From JBDWFY01 sp964291365 (GTDB lineage: Bacteria; Pseudomonadota; Alphaproteobacteria; Rhizobiales; Stappiaceae), in the NCBI GenBank assembly GCA_964291365.2, contig OZ220042.1:62001-126000 (forward strand): DNA of 64,000 nucleotides, given 5' to 3'. Numbering within the stretch: the first letter of the stretch is position 1; the number at the start of each line of letters is the position of its first letter. The position numbers were made by a program, and so were the translations under genes. Positions 47,984 through 63,396 of this stretch are shown one piece after another. The notes beneath the pieces are model-generated. The model did no database searches. It saw nothing but the letters and a program-made list of their open reading frames with translations, and had not been told where the DNA came from.

Positions 47984-50974
47984 ATGCTTAGTTTCTCAAT
48001 TATTCCATCTCTGAGACTTTTGAACTTGGTAATATTAAGCATAGGTAAGTCATGCACCACATTATGATAATGTTATGATGATAAAATAATGCCCTTTCTG
48101 GCATGAACATCTACTTTTGCCTCATAATATGCACTACACTGTTCTATTAGACTGAGCCTATCTATGATTACTTTTGTCTATACAGGTACATGCTCAGCAC
48201 AGTCACTGTTATGGACCTGCCCAGCATCTAGTGATAATGAAGTTGTTTATTTTCCTAATATTACTATTGACCAAGACTCCCTTGCTAATTCTGTTCAAGA
48301 TTCTCCCTATTTATCAGAGATTGGACTGTATGTCTACCGTTTTCAGCCAATGATCACCGATGTTTGCAATGACGGAGAGATTTCCGTTCAGTTTTGTTTT
48401 GTAAATGCTGAGAATTCCACCAACATAGACATGCTGATTGTGCTGGGCACAGTGCTCTTTATTGAACCAGATGGCGCATCTCTCACAGGTATACTGTTGG
48501 ACCAGATATCTATTAGTACTACAGTGAAATGTGATCCTGAACTAAGCAACAATACTGTATGTTGTCAGTCTGAAAGCATCGACGTTACTCTAACTAATGA
48601 AACAAATGCATTCGCTGTACAATTTCCAAACCAAACTCTGTTAGAATACAATGGCTCTCAGAGTCAAGTGGAGACATTTGTTGCCACCCAAACTCAATTC
48701 ATTGGTATAGGTAGCAATGGGCTCTCGATATTTCAAGCAAATGGACGATTTATGGATCTAAATTTACGATTTCTGCAATTCACTATCAATCCACAAAATG
48801 TAACCACAACTGATCTTCCAACCTCCATCATTATAATAGGCACCATGGTGTCAGTAGGAATTCTTATATCTATCTTAGTGACTATTGCTGTGGTGATTGC
48901 TGGAATTCAATGGCAAAAGCGAAAGAAAATCATGCACATGAATCAACTCCTTGGATCTAACAACACTGGTAATAGTAATCATATAAACTAAATGCCTCAG
49001 AAGTAAAGTGGTCCACGCTAATAATTATTGATAATGCTGAAAAAATTATGAAGCTTCAGCTGAGCAAGAGTCATTATAACTCTAGATTTGTGAGTTTGAC
49101 CACTCTGCTTCTCAACCCTTTCTGTTGGCAACTAGCTAGTATTAAAATTCATTCTAAATCCAGGTGATGGCCTCGTGTTATCTAATGAGGATGTCGACGG
49201 CAGCCCATTGAATTATGATTATGCAATGGTTTCCAGTGAGGTAAGTGATAATAATGTAACATACCCAGTGTGCTCTTTCGAGTCTAAATTATGCCTAAAA
49301 TGGCCAAAACACAGTTTCTCCCTCCACCCCTCACTCCTACTACTGACCATGAGAGCTCTACAAGTCAACAACTGTATGAGCCAGTACTGTTTGAAACAAG
49401 CGCTGATATAATTGATGGAGTATTAACTGCAGTTCAGCCAGTTGACTCTGAAGGAACTGAAGCTAAGGTCAGCTTATCTAGTACCATGACCAGTGAACAT
49501 AAACCTGACACTGCTACAAATGCTTATGGTAAAGATATTGTCATCGAAAAGGATGTAGTATGTCCTACAGCCATTGTCAGTGATAATAGTAAGTTGTAGC
49601 AGACGGTGAATGCTTGTCATGAGAGTAAGTAAATTATTTTTTTATGCAGTCCTAAAGGAGGATTTTATAGAGCACATATATGTGGCTCCAGCACCAGACG
49701 AGCCCTCTCTGTATAGCCAATTCTCCAAAATAAAGATACAGACTCTACATAAACATGCTATTAGGTACTTATTTTTCATTTCCTAATTCTGCACAGGATC
49801 GATTTCTCATGTGTTTAATTTAGTACAACGGAGCTGCTGGGTTCAGGTCATTATGGGACAGTTCACAAAGGAAAATGGGTAGCTCCTGAAGGAGGAGAGA
49901 AGATTGCAGTAGCTGTGAAGACACTCAAAAAAGGAGCTGGTGAGGGAGATAAGATCAAGTTCCTCCAAGAGGCAGCCATCATGGGACAGTTCTCCCACCC
50001 CAATGTCGTCAAGCTCTATGGAGTGGTCACTGTGGGAGAGCCAGTGAGTTTATATTTTTCTATCACAGCCCATTAATTTTGTTTCTTTTTTGTCAGATTA
50101 TGCTCATTCTTGAGTTGCTCCCGAAAGGCGATCTTCAATATTTGTTACGTCGATCTAACTCTATGGATCCTAATCTTCCCCACACTCTTCTGAGCTACTG
50201 TCGTCAAGTAGCCTCTGGAATGAACTATCTGTCCAACAAGTTATTTATCCACAGAGATCTGGCAGCTAGGAACATTCTCGTATCTGAAGATGGAGCCTGC
50301 AAAGTATGCGATTATTGGTGTCTACTCTATACTCTTAAAATATTCTAGAAATGCACAGATAGCTGACTTTGGGATGGCACGTGATCTTTCTGAAACTACC
50401 AGTAAGTACTACGTCTCTCATGGAGGAAAAGTTCCTATCAAGTGGACCGCTCCAGAGGTGAATGTTTGTATGCAACTCTTTCAATGCTGCTCTTAAACTA
50501 TTAATTTTTACTTTTGAACAGGCAGTTTACCACAAAAAATACTCCACTGCCAGTGATGTGTGGAGCTTTGGTTGTGTCATGTATGAGATATGGAGTCTTG
50601 GACATGGTCCATTTGAAAAGCATACAAGTGCTGAATGTGTAAAGGTAATAATTATCAATGGAATACGTCTTGCCCCACCTCCTGGATGTCCTAGAGTTAT
50701 CTATAAGCTCATGATAGACTGCTGGTAAGGGGAAAATTCAACAGAAATAATGCTAAAATCCACCATCATGCTTTATAGGCACCCTGATCCCTCCAGTCGT
50801 CCTGACTTTGTGTCAGTGGTACAGCAGTTGTCGCTTCCAGATACCACGTTGCTCAAATGGAGTGAGGAAGACAAAGCCACTGATCCAGAGGCAGCCACAC
50901 TGGGGGCAGGGCTGGACAAAGCTGTGAACCTGTATATGGACCTACAAAAACAATACAGTTTGCATAGTGTATAG
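47984..50974 (+). CDS. RTK12, intact class C receptor tyrosine kinase
   Basis: Exons: 47984-48044, 48186-48968, 49164-49240, 49315-49588, 49650-49764, 49824-50043, 50097-50303, 50359-50457, 50522-50724, 50779-50974; 744 residues. Signal peptide MLSFSIIPSLRLLNLVILSIG. The class C ectodomain and the helix share one exon: LLWTCPASSDNE, VYRFQPM, VQFCF, VCCQSE, FPNQTLLEYN, NLRFLQF, helix near 48,820-48,920. There is no Ser/Thr stalk. Juxtamembrane YVAPAPDEPSLYSQFSKIKI. Kinase: the loop reads GSGHYGTV, VAVK, HRDLAARN, IADFGMARDL, PIKWTAPE. The intron that separates SVRS from DADLPHTLL in class A genes is absent, so both lie in 50097-50303. All catalytic residues present. Confidence 0.92.
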
Positions 50975-51345
50975 ATAGATATGTGACACTAATATTATTG
51001 TGCATGGTCTGTAAATGGTCATCAATTGTCATGAACTTAAAGTGGATAGGCCATCATGTCATCTTGTATATTAATTGAACACTGTAAAAAATAATAGTTA
51101 ATTTGACCCATGTTGGTTATGTCAGTTGCATGACTCCATTTTAGCATCGTTAAGCACTCAGAGTTTCTGCTAGCTACTCCACATTCCAAATGGTAAACAG
51201 CTTAATAAGCTAATGGCCTTTTTCTAGATGAGTGGTTAGGTTTGTGTGCAGATACATTTTTTCATATCTTACCCAATGATTTGCAACAATTTTGAGTGCA
51301 ACTGGGATGGCCAAAATTGGTCAAAACAACCCTTTCTTTTTTACA

Positions 51346-52197
51346 GTGAAACGTGAGCCTGAGATTGATGCTGATCTTCCCTGAGCTACTGTCATCAAGT
51401 AGCCTCTGAGATGAACTATCTTGTTGCTAAAGCATTTATCCACAGAGATCTAGCAGCTAGGAACATCTTAGTATCTGAATGATGATGATTGTAAAGGTAG
51501 CTATAGAGAAAAACTTGATAATAATATATTGACTCGTGCAGAGGCAATAATTGATTATTTATCATAGATTACTGACTTTGGAATGTCACGTGATCTTGAG
51601 GACACAGATTACTATATCTCACAAGGAGGAGTAATTCCTGTGAAATGGATTTCTCCAGAGGTATATCATGCCATCACAGGAATACTAGCACAGTATTTTG
51701 TTTCAAAGTGTATTCATGATTGTCACTATAATATAGGCCCTCCACTACAAGAAGTACTCCACTGCCAGTGATATGTGGAGCTTTGGTTGTGTCATATATG
51801 AGATATGGAGTCTCGGACATAAACCATTTGAGTATATCTCATATCTGATTGGTGTACAGCTTATAAACAAAGGGATACGCTTTACCCCACCTCCTGGGTG
51901 TCCAAAAAAAGTGTACAAGGTTACGATGAACAGCTGGTAAAATTTAACATCCAGTACTGCGTAGCTAACTATTTTATTTAGGAGAGTTTGTGTTTTACAG
52001 ACATCCAGATCCCTCCAGTCATCCTGACTTTGTGTCAGTGGTACAGCAGTTGTCTCTTCCAGACACCAAGCTGCTTAAATGGAGTGAGAAAGACAAAGCC
52101 ACTGATCCTGAGGCAGCCACACTGGGGGCGGGGCTGGACAAAGCTGCAAGCTATACAAACTTTTACAAGAACAGTACTATAAGAAAAATAAGGACTG
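51346..52197 (+). pseudogene. Kinase pseudogene fragment, copy of RTK10 3' half
   Basis: Matches RTK10 exons from 38,945 on: the HRDLAARN region (near 51,430), TDFGMSRDLED (51,571), STASDIWSFGCVIYE (51,757), tail (51,999-52,197). A 10-base loss (CTTCCC then TGAGC near 51,380), an extra base at about 51,479 before GATGATGATTG, and changes such as NSW for NCW show decay. No ectodomain or ATP-binding exon precedes it. Confidence 0.85.
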
Positions 52198-53387
52198 AGA
52201 CCGTAATCAAGCTCCATGTACTGGAGCGTATGTAATTCCACTCAGGCAAGTGACCTACCGTATGCGCATGCGTAACTTTTTATGCTGCGCATCGAATGCG
52301 GGTGGGCCTAAGGCCAGTGGAATGCATATGCATGCCAATTTGACCGCCAATTAGAGTTAAGTTGTGTACGGTAGCGACTTGGATAAGATGGAGAGCGTTT
52401 TCAGCAGAAAGTTATTCTCTGTCCTACTTCTTTCAGCAATTCTAGTTGTAAAATGTACGCTACTACAATAGTTTAATTATACTAAGTATCGGTAATAGAA
52501 CTGAGAACGTTTATTTTCAGGTGCTTATGGTCAGGTGTGTCAGCAGTCTCTCCCATCTCAGTACGACCCAACCAGTGATCCTTCGACTACTGCATCCAAT
52601 TATAACACTTTCTACTTGTATCCCGATTTTTTTAACCCTACACAGTGTACTGGGCCTACCACTTCAGCAAATATTGAATATCAGTTTTGCTACTTATTCA
52701 ACAGAAACAATGGACGTCGAGCAACAGTGTTTACAGTGCTTATTCTCAGTGATGAAGGCTCAGTGTACAGAGTCTTGCATTCTTACACTGAGAGAGAAGA
52801 TAGAGATGTGTGTTCCTCTATGTCCAATACTTGTTGCAAGACAGTGCCGCTTGCAGAAACACTGAATGTTCAAAGAGACCTGGCCCTGGGATTTGTTACT
52901 CCAGACTCAAGTGTGACTGGTGGTAATAATCTGTATGCTTCCAACACTGGTATGTCACCAGGATTTGTAGTCCCCAGTACTACTGTGCCAAATACTGCTG
53001 TTGATAGCACAATAAACAAGGCAGGGTTTTCAGGAGCTCGTTCGCAGATCAACAATCAACAATTCAGTGTCAGCTTTGCAACAGGATCTCCAACAATGGC
53101 CACAACTACTACAGTTTCATCAATGGCTACATCAACAGCTACAGTAAGTGAATGCCTGGATTTTTATTCTATATAGTCTGTGCCAAATTTAGTAAACATA
53201 TTATACATAATACAATCATATTATTAGAAATGGTAATCATTGTCGTATACAGTAATTGTATATTAAACAATTCAGAAGATCATAAATGGTAATCTACAGT
53301 GTTAATCTGATATTATCATTGTTGTATCAGCCTCAAGTTCTTTTGTTTGTTTTTTTTCATTAGGGTGACAGCAGTCCAGGAGGGAAT
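51353..53387 (+). repeat. Second segmental duplication, copy D
   Basis: Counterpart of 38,945-40,935. The left junction falls inside a kinase exon and the right junction inside the exon that fuses class B to class C in RTK13 (near CCAGGAGGGAAT, 53,376-53,387). Confidence 0.85.
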
Positions 53388-56300
53388 AGTGTTCAGACAC
53401 TGCAATGGACCTGTCCAGCATCAAGTGATGACGAAACCACTTATTTTCCAACTATTGCTATTGATGAGAGTTCTCTTGCTAACTCTGTTCGAGGTTCTCC
53501 CTATCTCTCTAGTGTGTATGTGTACCGCTTTCAACCAGTGATTGACAATACCTGCAATGGCATACCTCTTATAGAATTTTGTTATGAAAATTCTGATAAA
53601 GCTAGAAATAATATAGCAATGTCTATTTTTCTGGGAAGTATTGACAATGTTGTGCCAGATGATACATCATTCACAGGCAGACTATTTGTTCAAAAAACTA
53701 TTAACACCACAGTGAACTGCAATCCCAAATTAAGCATCGACAGTATATGCTGTCAATCTGAACAGATCAATGTTTCTCTACCTACTCAACAGTTACAGCA
53801 AATAAATGTATTTGGGATAGAATTTCCGAACCAAACTCTCTTGGAATACAATGATTTGGAGAGTATTGTGGAAACATTTGTCGGTACTACTATTGATTTT
53901 CGTGGTTTTGTGAACAGTCCGGGTGCTCAACAGCCAGTGCTAATGATTCAAGGAAACGGACGCTTCATGAATCTAAATTTACGATTTCTGAGGTTCGTTA
54001 TTGAAGATACATCAAATCTAGGAGCCTCCAATTCAGGGCGTGTGAACACCACTGCTATAATAACAACAGTTTTGGTAATAATTGGAGTTATGATGATTCT
54101 CCTAGTGGTTGTTTGTGTTATATGTTTTACTATTCGGAGGCAAAAGCAGAGAAAAAAGATTACAAACATGAATCAACTTGTCACAGAACAGCAAGCACTG
54201 AATAATGGTAACAACATTATCATTTGGTGTTTATTAAACTTCAAAATTTCAATTTAATGATAGATGCTGGTTATGTGCTGAAGACTGATAGAGCCAGCAA
54301 TGTAGAGAGAAGATCCAGAGAGGTAGGTGATATCACATGATATATCCTGATTCACCCTTGTATCCTAGGCAACAGGGGTGTTATAACTAAAATATTACCC
54401 TCCCCCAGGCACTTATAATCCCTCTGAAACAAAAACGGTATAATAGTGTAGTTTGCACATAGCAACAAGGTTTTCATAATGAAAACAGCAGCTAACAATC
54501 ACCATAGACCACACTACAGACTTGGTTTACACAGATACAGGAAGCTTACTCATGCTAATTGACACCACACAGGATGCTAGTAGCGCGTTCGTTCTAGCTA
54601 GCCACGTGCAGCTAGCTCATTGCGTAGCTGTAGCTTTAGCTATCTAGCGAAGTACTCTGGCCGCCATTCAGAGGGAACCAACGTTTGAAAGAGAGGCCAA
54701 ACTGACTCTGAAGAGTCTCAGTCGCTGATACTAGTATTACTAGTGTTCTAAACATTCGTAGCTAGCTTAGCTATGTAGTATGATGTAGCTAAGACTACTC
54801 ACAGTCAACTACTAACCTCCATAGTCGAGTTCAGTAGATAATTCTTTGTCACTATCACAGTTGAATCGGTTTGTTACTCTTGTTACTATGGCCGGCCATT
54901 GACCGTTTTGTTTACATTCCTCGTCTCCTTGGCAACCACTCAGACGGACCAATCAGGTGCAGGATATATATCAGATGTTGCATGGTAGGCACGTGCATTA
55001 TGGATTATAAAGCCCCTCCCCCTCGGGCTACGCCCTCGGGGTCGCGGGCTTTATTATCCATAATGCACTGCCTACCATGCAATATCTATTACATATCGCA
55101 CCCCCATGTCCCTCCCTCACTGCTTGAAATGATCAGCTTTCCCCTTCATCCAATCCACTACTAATCATAGGAGAACCTGGCAATTCAACAAGCATGGGAG
55201 CATGCACACCCTCAGCAAACAACAAATGGTGAAGCAACTCCAACACAGCAGGTTGTTGCAGTGCGGACTGACACCAAGAATACTGCAAGCATAGTTACAA
55301 AAAGCAATGAAGCTTATGCTGCAAACATTGTCACTGAAAACAATGCAGCATATACTAAGACTCCTGAGTATCTAACAATCTTTGGTAAGGCGTAACCAGT
55401 AATATTAAGGCTAATAAGATTGTGAAGTGGATATTTTCCAGACTCACAGGAGGAGTTTGTTCACAATAATCATCAGCCCCAAGCCGAAGAGGATACATAC
55501 ATGATACCAGCTTCTGATGATCCCTCGCTGTATAGTCAGTTCTGCAAAATCAAGATACAGACCCTAAAAAAACACGCTATCAGGTAATATTGTTACAGCA
55601 GAACCTCTTTATTACAGACTCCCTTCAGCTCACATACATAAAATGTGAAGTGTCATGACTAACAAGGCACCTGGGTAGTTTGTACACTTCTCTATGTAGC
55701 TGGGATGAACATTGTCGTAACTAGAGAGATCAATAGAGAGAGTAGCAATATTTCTTCTTTCCTAGTTCTGCAATCACTCACTTGTGTGTTTATTCTTTAG
55801 CACAACAGAGCTGCTGGGTTCAGGTGAATTTGGGACAGTTCACAAGGGAGAGTGGTTGACCTCTGAAGGAGGAAAGAAGATTAAGGTAGCCGTGAAGACA
55901 CTCAAAGAAGGAGCCTCAGAGAAAGACAAGGTCAAGTTCCTCCAGGAGGCAGCCATCATGGGACAATTCTCCCACCCCAATGTCATCAAGCTCTATGGAG
56001 TGGTCACTGTGGGAGAGCCAGTGAGTATGCATTATACTCTCCTCAAATTTCTGTCAAAGCCCAATCTCATCGTTTGCATTTAGATAATGCTGATTCTTGA
56101 GTTGCTCCCAAAAGGAGATCTTTGCCATGTGTTGCGAAGCACTGAATCTGAAGATGCTGATCTTCCCCACACGCTATTGAGCTACTGTCGTCAAGTAGCC
56201 TCTGGAATGAACTATCTGTCCAACAAGTTATTTATCCACAGAGATCTGGCAGCTAGGAACATTCTTGTGTCTGAAGATGGAGCTTGCAAAGTGTGTATAT

Positions 56301-56929
56301 AAATTACTTATCTATAAGACTACTCTCTGACTATTGTGAATTAGATTGCTGATTTGGGGATGTCACATGATCTTTCTGATAGCAACTACTATGTCTCTTA
56401 TGGGGGGGAAATTCCAGTGAAGTGGACTGCCCCAGAGGCAAGTATTACTCTATTGCAGAATTTACGATATAATTTTGCTCTAAAATAGGCACTTCACTAT
56501 AGAAAATATTCCACTGCCAGTGATGTATGGAGCTATGGTTGTGTTATGTATGAGATATGGAGTCTTGGACACAAACCATTTGAAATGCATACAAACATTG
56601 AAAGCATAAAGATAATCATAACCAAAGGAATGCGTCTTGCCCCACCTCCTGGGTGTCCAAGAGCTATCTACAGGCTCATGATAGACTGCTGGTAAGGGAA
56701 AATTAACGAAGAAAATGCTATAACATAATAAATTTGTAGGCACCCTGAGTCCTCCAGTCGTCCTGACTTTGTGTCAGTGGTACAGCAATTGTCTCTTCCA
56801 GACACCAAGCTGCTCAAATGGAGAGAGGAAGACAAAGCCACTGATCCTGAGGCAGCCACACTCGGAGCAGGGCTAGACAAAGCTGAGAACCTGTATATGG
56901 ACTTACAGAAACAATATATTGTGCCATAG
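52388..56929 (+). CDS. RTK13, chimeric receptor tyrosine kinase with class B and class C ectodomains
   Basis: Exons: 52388-52454, 52521-53143, 53364-54207, 54264-54322, 55171-55384, 55442-55583, 55801-56020, 56084-56290, 56345-56437, 56489-56691, 56740-56929; 953 residues in one open frame. The signal and first ectodomain (GQVCQQS, IEYQFCYLF, FTVLILSDEG, TCCKTV) copy RTK11, without its stop. Exon 53364-54207 begins with RTK11-like GDSSPGGNS, then becomes class C (LQWTCPASSDDE, VYRFQPV, FPNQTLLEYN, NLRFLRF) and the helix. Kinase: GSGEFGTV, VAVK, HRDLAARN, but the metal-binding motif is DLG rather than DFG, followed by MSHDL. Intron 56438-56488 uses a GC donor. The 848-nt intron 54323-55170 holds a fold-back. 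Activity is uncertain; DLG occurs in some active kinases. Confidence 0.88.
54973..55087. repeat. Fold-back element in RTK13 intron
   Basis: AGATGTTGCATGGTAGGCAC pairs with the complement ending CCTACCATGCAATATCT. Arms of about 45 bases with few mismatches (CATTATGGATTATAAAGCCC). GC-rich loop near 55,020. Confidence 0.7.
56438..56488 (+). other. GC-AG intron, RTK13
   Basis: CCAGAG followed by GCAAGT, acceptor AAATAG. The homologous introns elsewhere start GT. Confidence 0.75.
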
Positions 56930-57083
56930 ATGTGTGTGTCACAGATATAATTGTGCATTATAGTGTGTACTATGAGTTCAGTAATGTCATTATGTATTTT
57001 TCACAAATTGTCATGTGATTATATGGTGAACTTATTGATCACCAACTAACACGGTCAACACATTCACGGTGAAAGAGACCGTC

Positions 57084-59852
57084 ATGTTTCGCTTCTCAAC
57101 CTTTCAATCTCTGCAGCTTTTGATCGTCATAGTACTAAGCAAAGGTAAGTCACAGCTAGCATAAGATGTGGTAAAAATTTATGATCATGAGCTAAAATTA
57201 GTAAGGACGTTGATACACTTTCTGGTGAGAATTTGCCTACCAAGTGATTATTACTTGTCAACCATGATTCTACTCATTATCTATAGTCCTGTCACTGGTT
57301 GTTCTCACAGATATATGTTTAGGCCAGCCACTGCAATGGACCTGTCCAGCATCGAGTGACAACGAAACCACTTATTTTCCAAATATTGCCATTGATGAGA
57401 GTTCTCTTGCTAACTCTGTTCAAGGTTCACTTTATCTCTCTGGTCTGTATGTGTACCGTTTTCAACCAATGACTAACAATAGCTGCAATAGCATATCTCT
57501 TATTGAGTTTTGCTTTGAAAATACTGAAAAAGATAAAAATAATGTAGCTCTGTCTATTCTTCTGGGAAGTATTGATGATGTTGTGCCAGATGGTACATCT
57601 TTCACTGGCAGATTATTTGTTCAGAAAACTATCAACACCACAGTGAACTGCAATCTCAAATTAACCAAGGACAGTGTGTGCTGTCAATCTGAAAGGATTA
57701 ATGTTTCTCTACCTACACAACTGCAAATCAATGCATTTGGTATAGAGTTTCCAAACCAAACTCTCTTGGAATACAATGATTCTGAAAATGTAGTGGAAAC
57801 ATTTGTTGGAACTAGTCTTGATTTTCGTGGTTTTGTGAACAGTCCGGGTGCTCAACAACCTGTATTAATGCTTCAAGGAAATGGACGTTTCATGAATCTA
57901 AATTTACGATTTCTCCGATTTGTCACTGAAGAATCACCTGATTCCAATTCAGGAAGTGTTGTGAATAATATCGTACTAGTCACTGTGTTGGCCACAGGTG
58001 GAGGCTTGATAATATTAATTTTTCTGTTGGGTATCACTGTACTAATCTTTGCCATCAAGTGGCGAAAGAGGAAGAAGATGATAATAAGCAAGGATCCACA
58101 AAAGGCATTTGACAATGCCAATTGTTAGTTCGTGGTGTTTAACATGTTGCAGTATATCATTGTGATACTTTACATAGATGGTGATCGTGTACGTGTGCTA
58201 AACAACCGAGCCAGTAGCCTAGAGAGAAGTAGCAATGTTTACCATGACTATGCTGTGGCTTCTAGTGAAGTGAGTGATATCACATGATCAGTATGATTTT
58301 CTTAATAACGAATTGTTATAATTATTTCACACCTTCCACACAGCTGGACTCCAGTACGCGTATTGTTCGTGCTGCATCTTATGAAGAGCCAATAGAGGCA
58401 AGTTGTTTGTACTACTAAATTATTAGCTAGCTATACAAAGTTGGTGAGTTATAAGATTCATAACACCACTAGCTTAAGTAATTCTGTGATGTAGAGTGAT
58501 GCTGGGACATACGATGAAGACATCTATGTGGAGCCTGCAGCTGACGAGCCCTCTCTTTATGGCCAGTTCTCACAACTTAAGATGCATATTTGCAGCAGAG
58601 ACACTATAAGGTGCTGTCAGCCAGATTTATTTCGATGATTTTATTTTGTCATTGCTGATTCATTATAGTTTGAAAGCCCTACTGGGTTCAGGTCAATTTG
58701 GGACCGTTCACAAGGGAGAATGGATGGCCTCTGAAGGAAGAGAGAAGATTGATGTAGCAGTGAAGACACTCAAAGAAGGAGCCTCAGAGGAAGACAAGGT
58801 CAAGTTCCTCCAGGAGGCAGCCATCATGGGACAGTTCTCCCACCCCAATGTTGTTAGGTTCTATGGTATTGTGATTGAGGGAGAACCAGTAAGTCCATAC
58901 AGATTCTAATCATTAATTGTTTATGCTTGGCTAATGTGCATAGGTTATGTTGATTCTTGAGCTGCTCCCAGAAGGAGATCTTCGAAAAGTGCTAAATGGC
59001 ATAGACCCACTCTCAATTGATGCTGATCTTCCCCACACTCTACTGAGCTATTGTCGTCAAGTAGCCTCTGGAATGGGATATCTGGCAGGGAAATGCTTTA
59101 TTCACAGAGATCTGGCAGCTAGGAACATTCTAATGTCCGAAGATGGAGTTTGCAAAGTAAAATAGCTGATCCACTACTTACCTGCATGTAACAAAATCTA
59201 ATACTTTTTGTGTTAGATTGCTGATTTTGGGATGTCACGTGACCTTGCTGATGAGAACTATTATCGTTCCCATGGGGGTAAAATTCCAGTAAAATGGACA
59301 GCTCCAGAGGTAAGGCTCAGTACATAACCTTAATGTATACCACACGCATGGCTACCGAGTTAGCTATATTAATTTTGTGTAGGCTCTTCATTACAAGAAG
59401 CACTCCACTGCCAGTGATGTATGGAGCTTTGGTTGTGTTATGTATGAGATATGGAGTCTCGGACACAAACCGTTTGAAGTGTGCACTAATGTGGATTGCA
59501 TAAAAATTGTTGACAAAGGAATACGTCTTGCCCCACCTGCTGGGTGCCCAAGAATTATCTATAAACTCATGATAGACTGCTGGTAAGGTTTAAAATCATT
59601 TTCTATGGCCTAGCAGTACTAATTTTAGAAAGATTTTACAGGCACCCAGATCCCTCCAGTCGTCCTGACTTTGTGTCAGTGGTACAGCAGTTGTCTCTTC
59701 CAGACACCAAGCTGCTCAAATGGAGTGAGGAAGACAAAGCCACTGATCCTGAGGCAGCCACACTGGGGGTGGGGCTAGATAAAGCTGTGAACTTGTATAT
59801 GGACCTACAGAAACAATACAATGTGCATAGTGTAGACACACATGAAGAGTAA
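57084..59852 (+). CDS. RTK14, intact class C receptor tyrosine kinase
   Basis: Exons: 57084-57144, 57311-58123, 58178-58269, 58344-58397, 58495-58610, 58669-58888, 58944-59156, 59217-59309, 59383-59582, 59642-59852; 690 residues. Signal peptide MFRFSTFQSLQLLIVIVLSKG. Class C ectodomain with LQWTCPASSDNE, VYRFQPM, IEFCFEN, VCCQSE, FPNQTLLEYND, NLRFLRF; helix near 57,963-58,070. Juxtamembrane: YHDYAVASSE, EDIYVEPAADEPSLYGQFSQL. Kinase: GSGQFGTV, VAVK, HRDLAARN, DFGMSRDL, APE, complete. The activation segment NYYRSHGG keeps paired tyrosines. Intron 58398-58494 has a GC donor. The ectodomain is very close to the C half of RTK13, the probable donor lineage. Confidence 0.92.
58398..58494 (+). other. 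GC-AG intron, RTK14
   Basis: ATAGAG followed by GCAAGT, acceptor GATGTAG. The join keeps the RTK14 frame, and RTK15 has GTGAGT at the same place. Confidence 0.75.
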
Positions 59853-59985
59853 TGTCAATGATGTCATCAATATTGTGTTTAGCTGGTGTCTATAAATGGT
59901 ATCAGGATATTAATTATGGTTTATCAAACACTGACTAATTATTAAAGCTTAAGAGAGCCAGAGTAAGAGCTAACTAAGGGCCACC

Positions 59986-62701
<2,716 letters not shown>

Positions 62702-62870
62702 TTAGAACTACAGAAGTGTGTATAGACTTGTAGCATTATGCAATCCTGTGGGTGGGGCTGGTAATTGTCGAACTTTGACCTTACTCTGCGGTTGCGCGCG
62801 GCGTTGAAAGGTGGGCGGTGGAAGATGCGGCCATTGTTACCGCCCACATAGCTTGACCAGACTATTACGA

Positions 62871-63396
62871 ATGGCGAAGGGGAGCAGTATGTCGTGGCAG
62901 CTGTTGCTGGTCCTTGGCCTTATTGCAGTAATATCAGGTAGATGCTAAAGTTACGTGAGATAATGTTGAAGAGGGCTTACTTAATTAAATTGTAAGCTTA
63001 TAATTAATGCATGATCCACGATTGTCACTTGCACTCCTGCTGTTGAACCAATGTCTACTGTTCCTACTACCACTGAAACTCCAACTACAGTGATCACCCC
63101 ATCTGATAATACAATTACTGACATGACTATTTTTGCATCAGGAGATGACGAAACCATGTCAGGCTCAGGAGATAACGAAGCCATGTCAGGCTCGGGAGAT
63201 AACGAAACCATGTCAGGATCTATCACCATTGGTGCCATTATAGGAGCTGCAGTTGCTGTAACCATTGTAGCCACATTGATCCTGTGTATTGTGATCTTGA
63301 TGAAGAAAAATCGTAAAAGAAAATCGTCTGTTGATTTGACTAGTGGCTCAGAAAAGAGCCCAAACCGTGACGGATATGTCAATGCATTGTATGATA
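62871..63396 (+). CDS. RTK16, 5' part of a receptor-like gene, incomplete
   Basis: The signal exon 62871-62937 encodes MAKGSSMSWQLLLVLGLIAV and ends in the usual phase before GTAGAT. A second open stretch (about 63,020-63,396) encodes a Thr-rich segment, three SGSGDNETM-like units and a helix (about 63,209-63,300) with KKNRKRK after it, then NALYDS before a GTAAGT donor at 63,397, as at the end of class A stalk exons. No ectodomain exon is seen, and no AG gives a stop-free join in the expected phase. Either an exon is missing or the gene is a stub. Kinase exons, if any, lie beyond the window. Confidence 0.6.
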
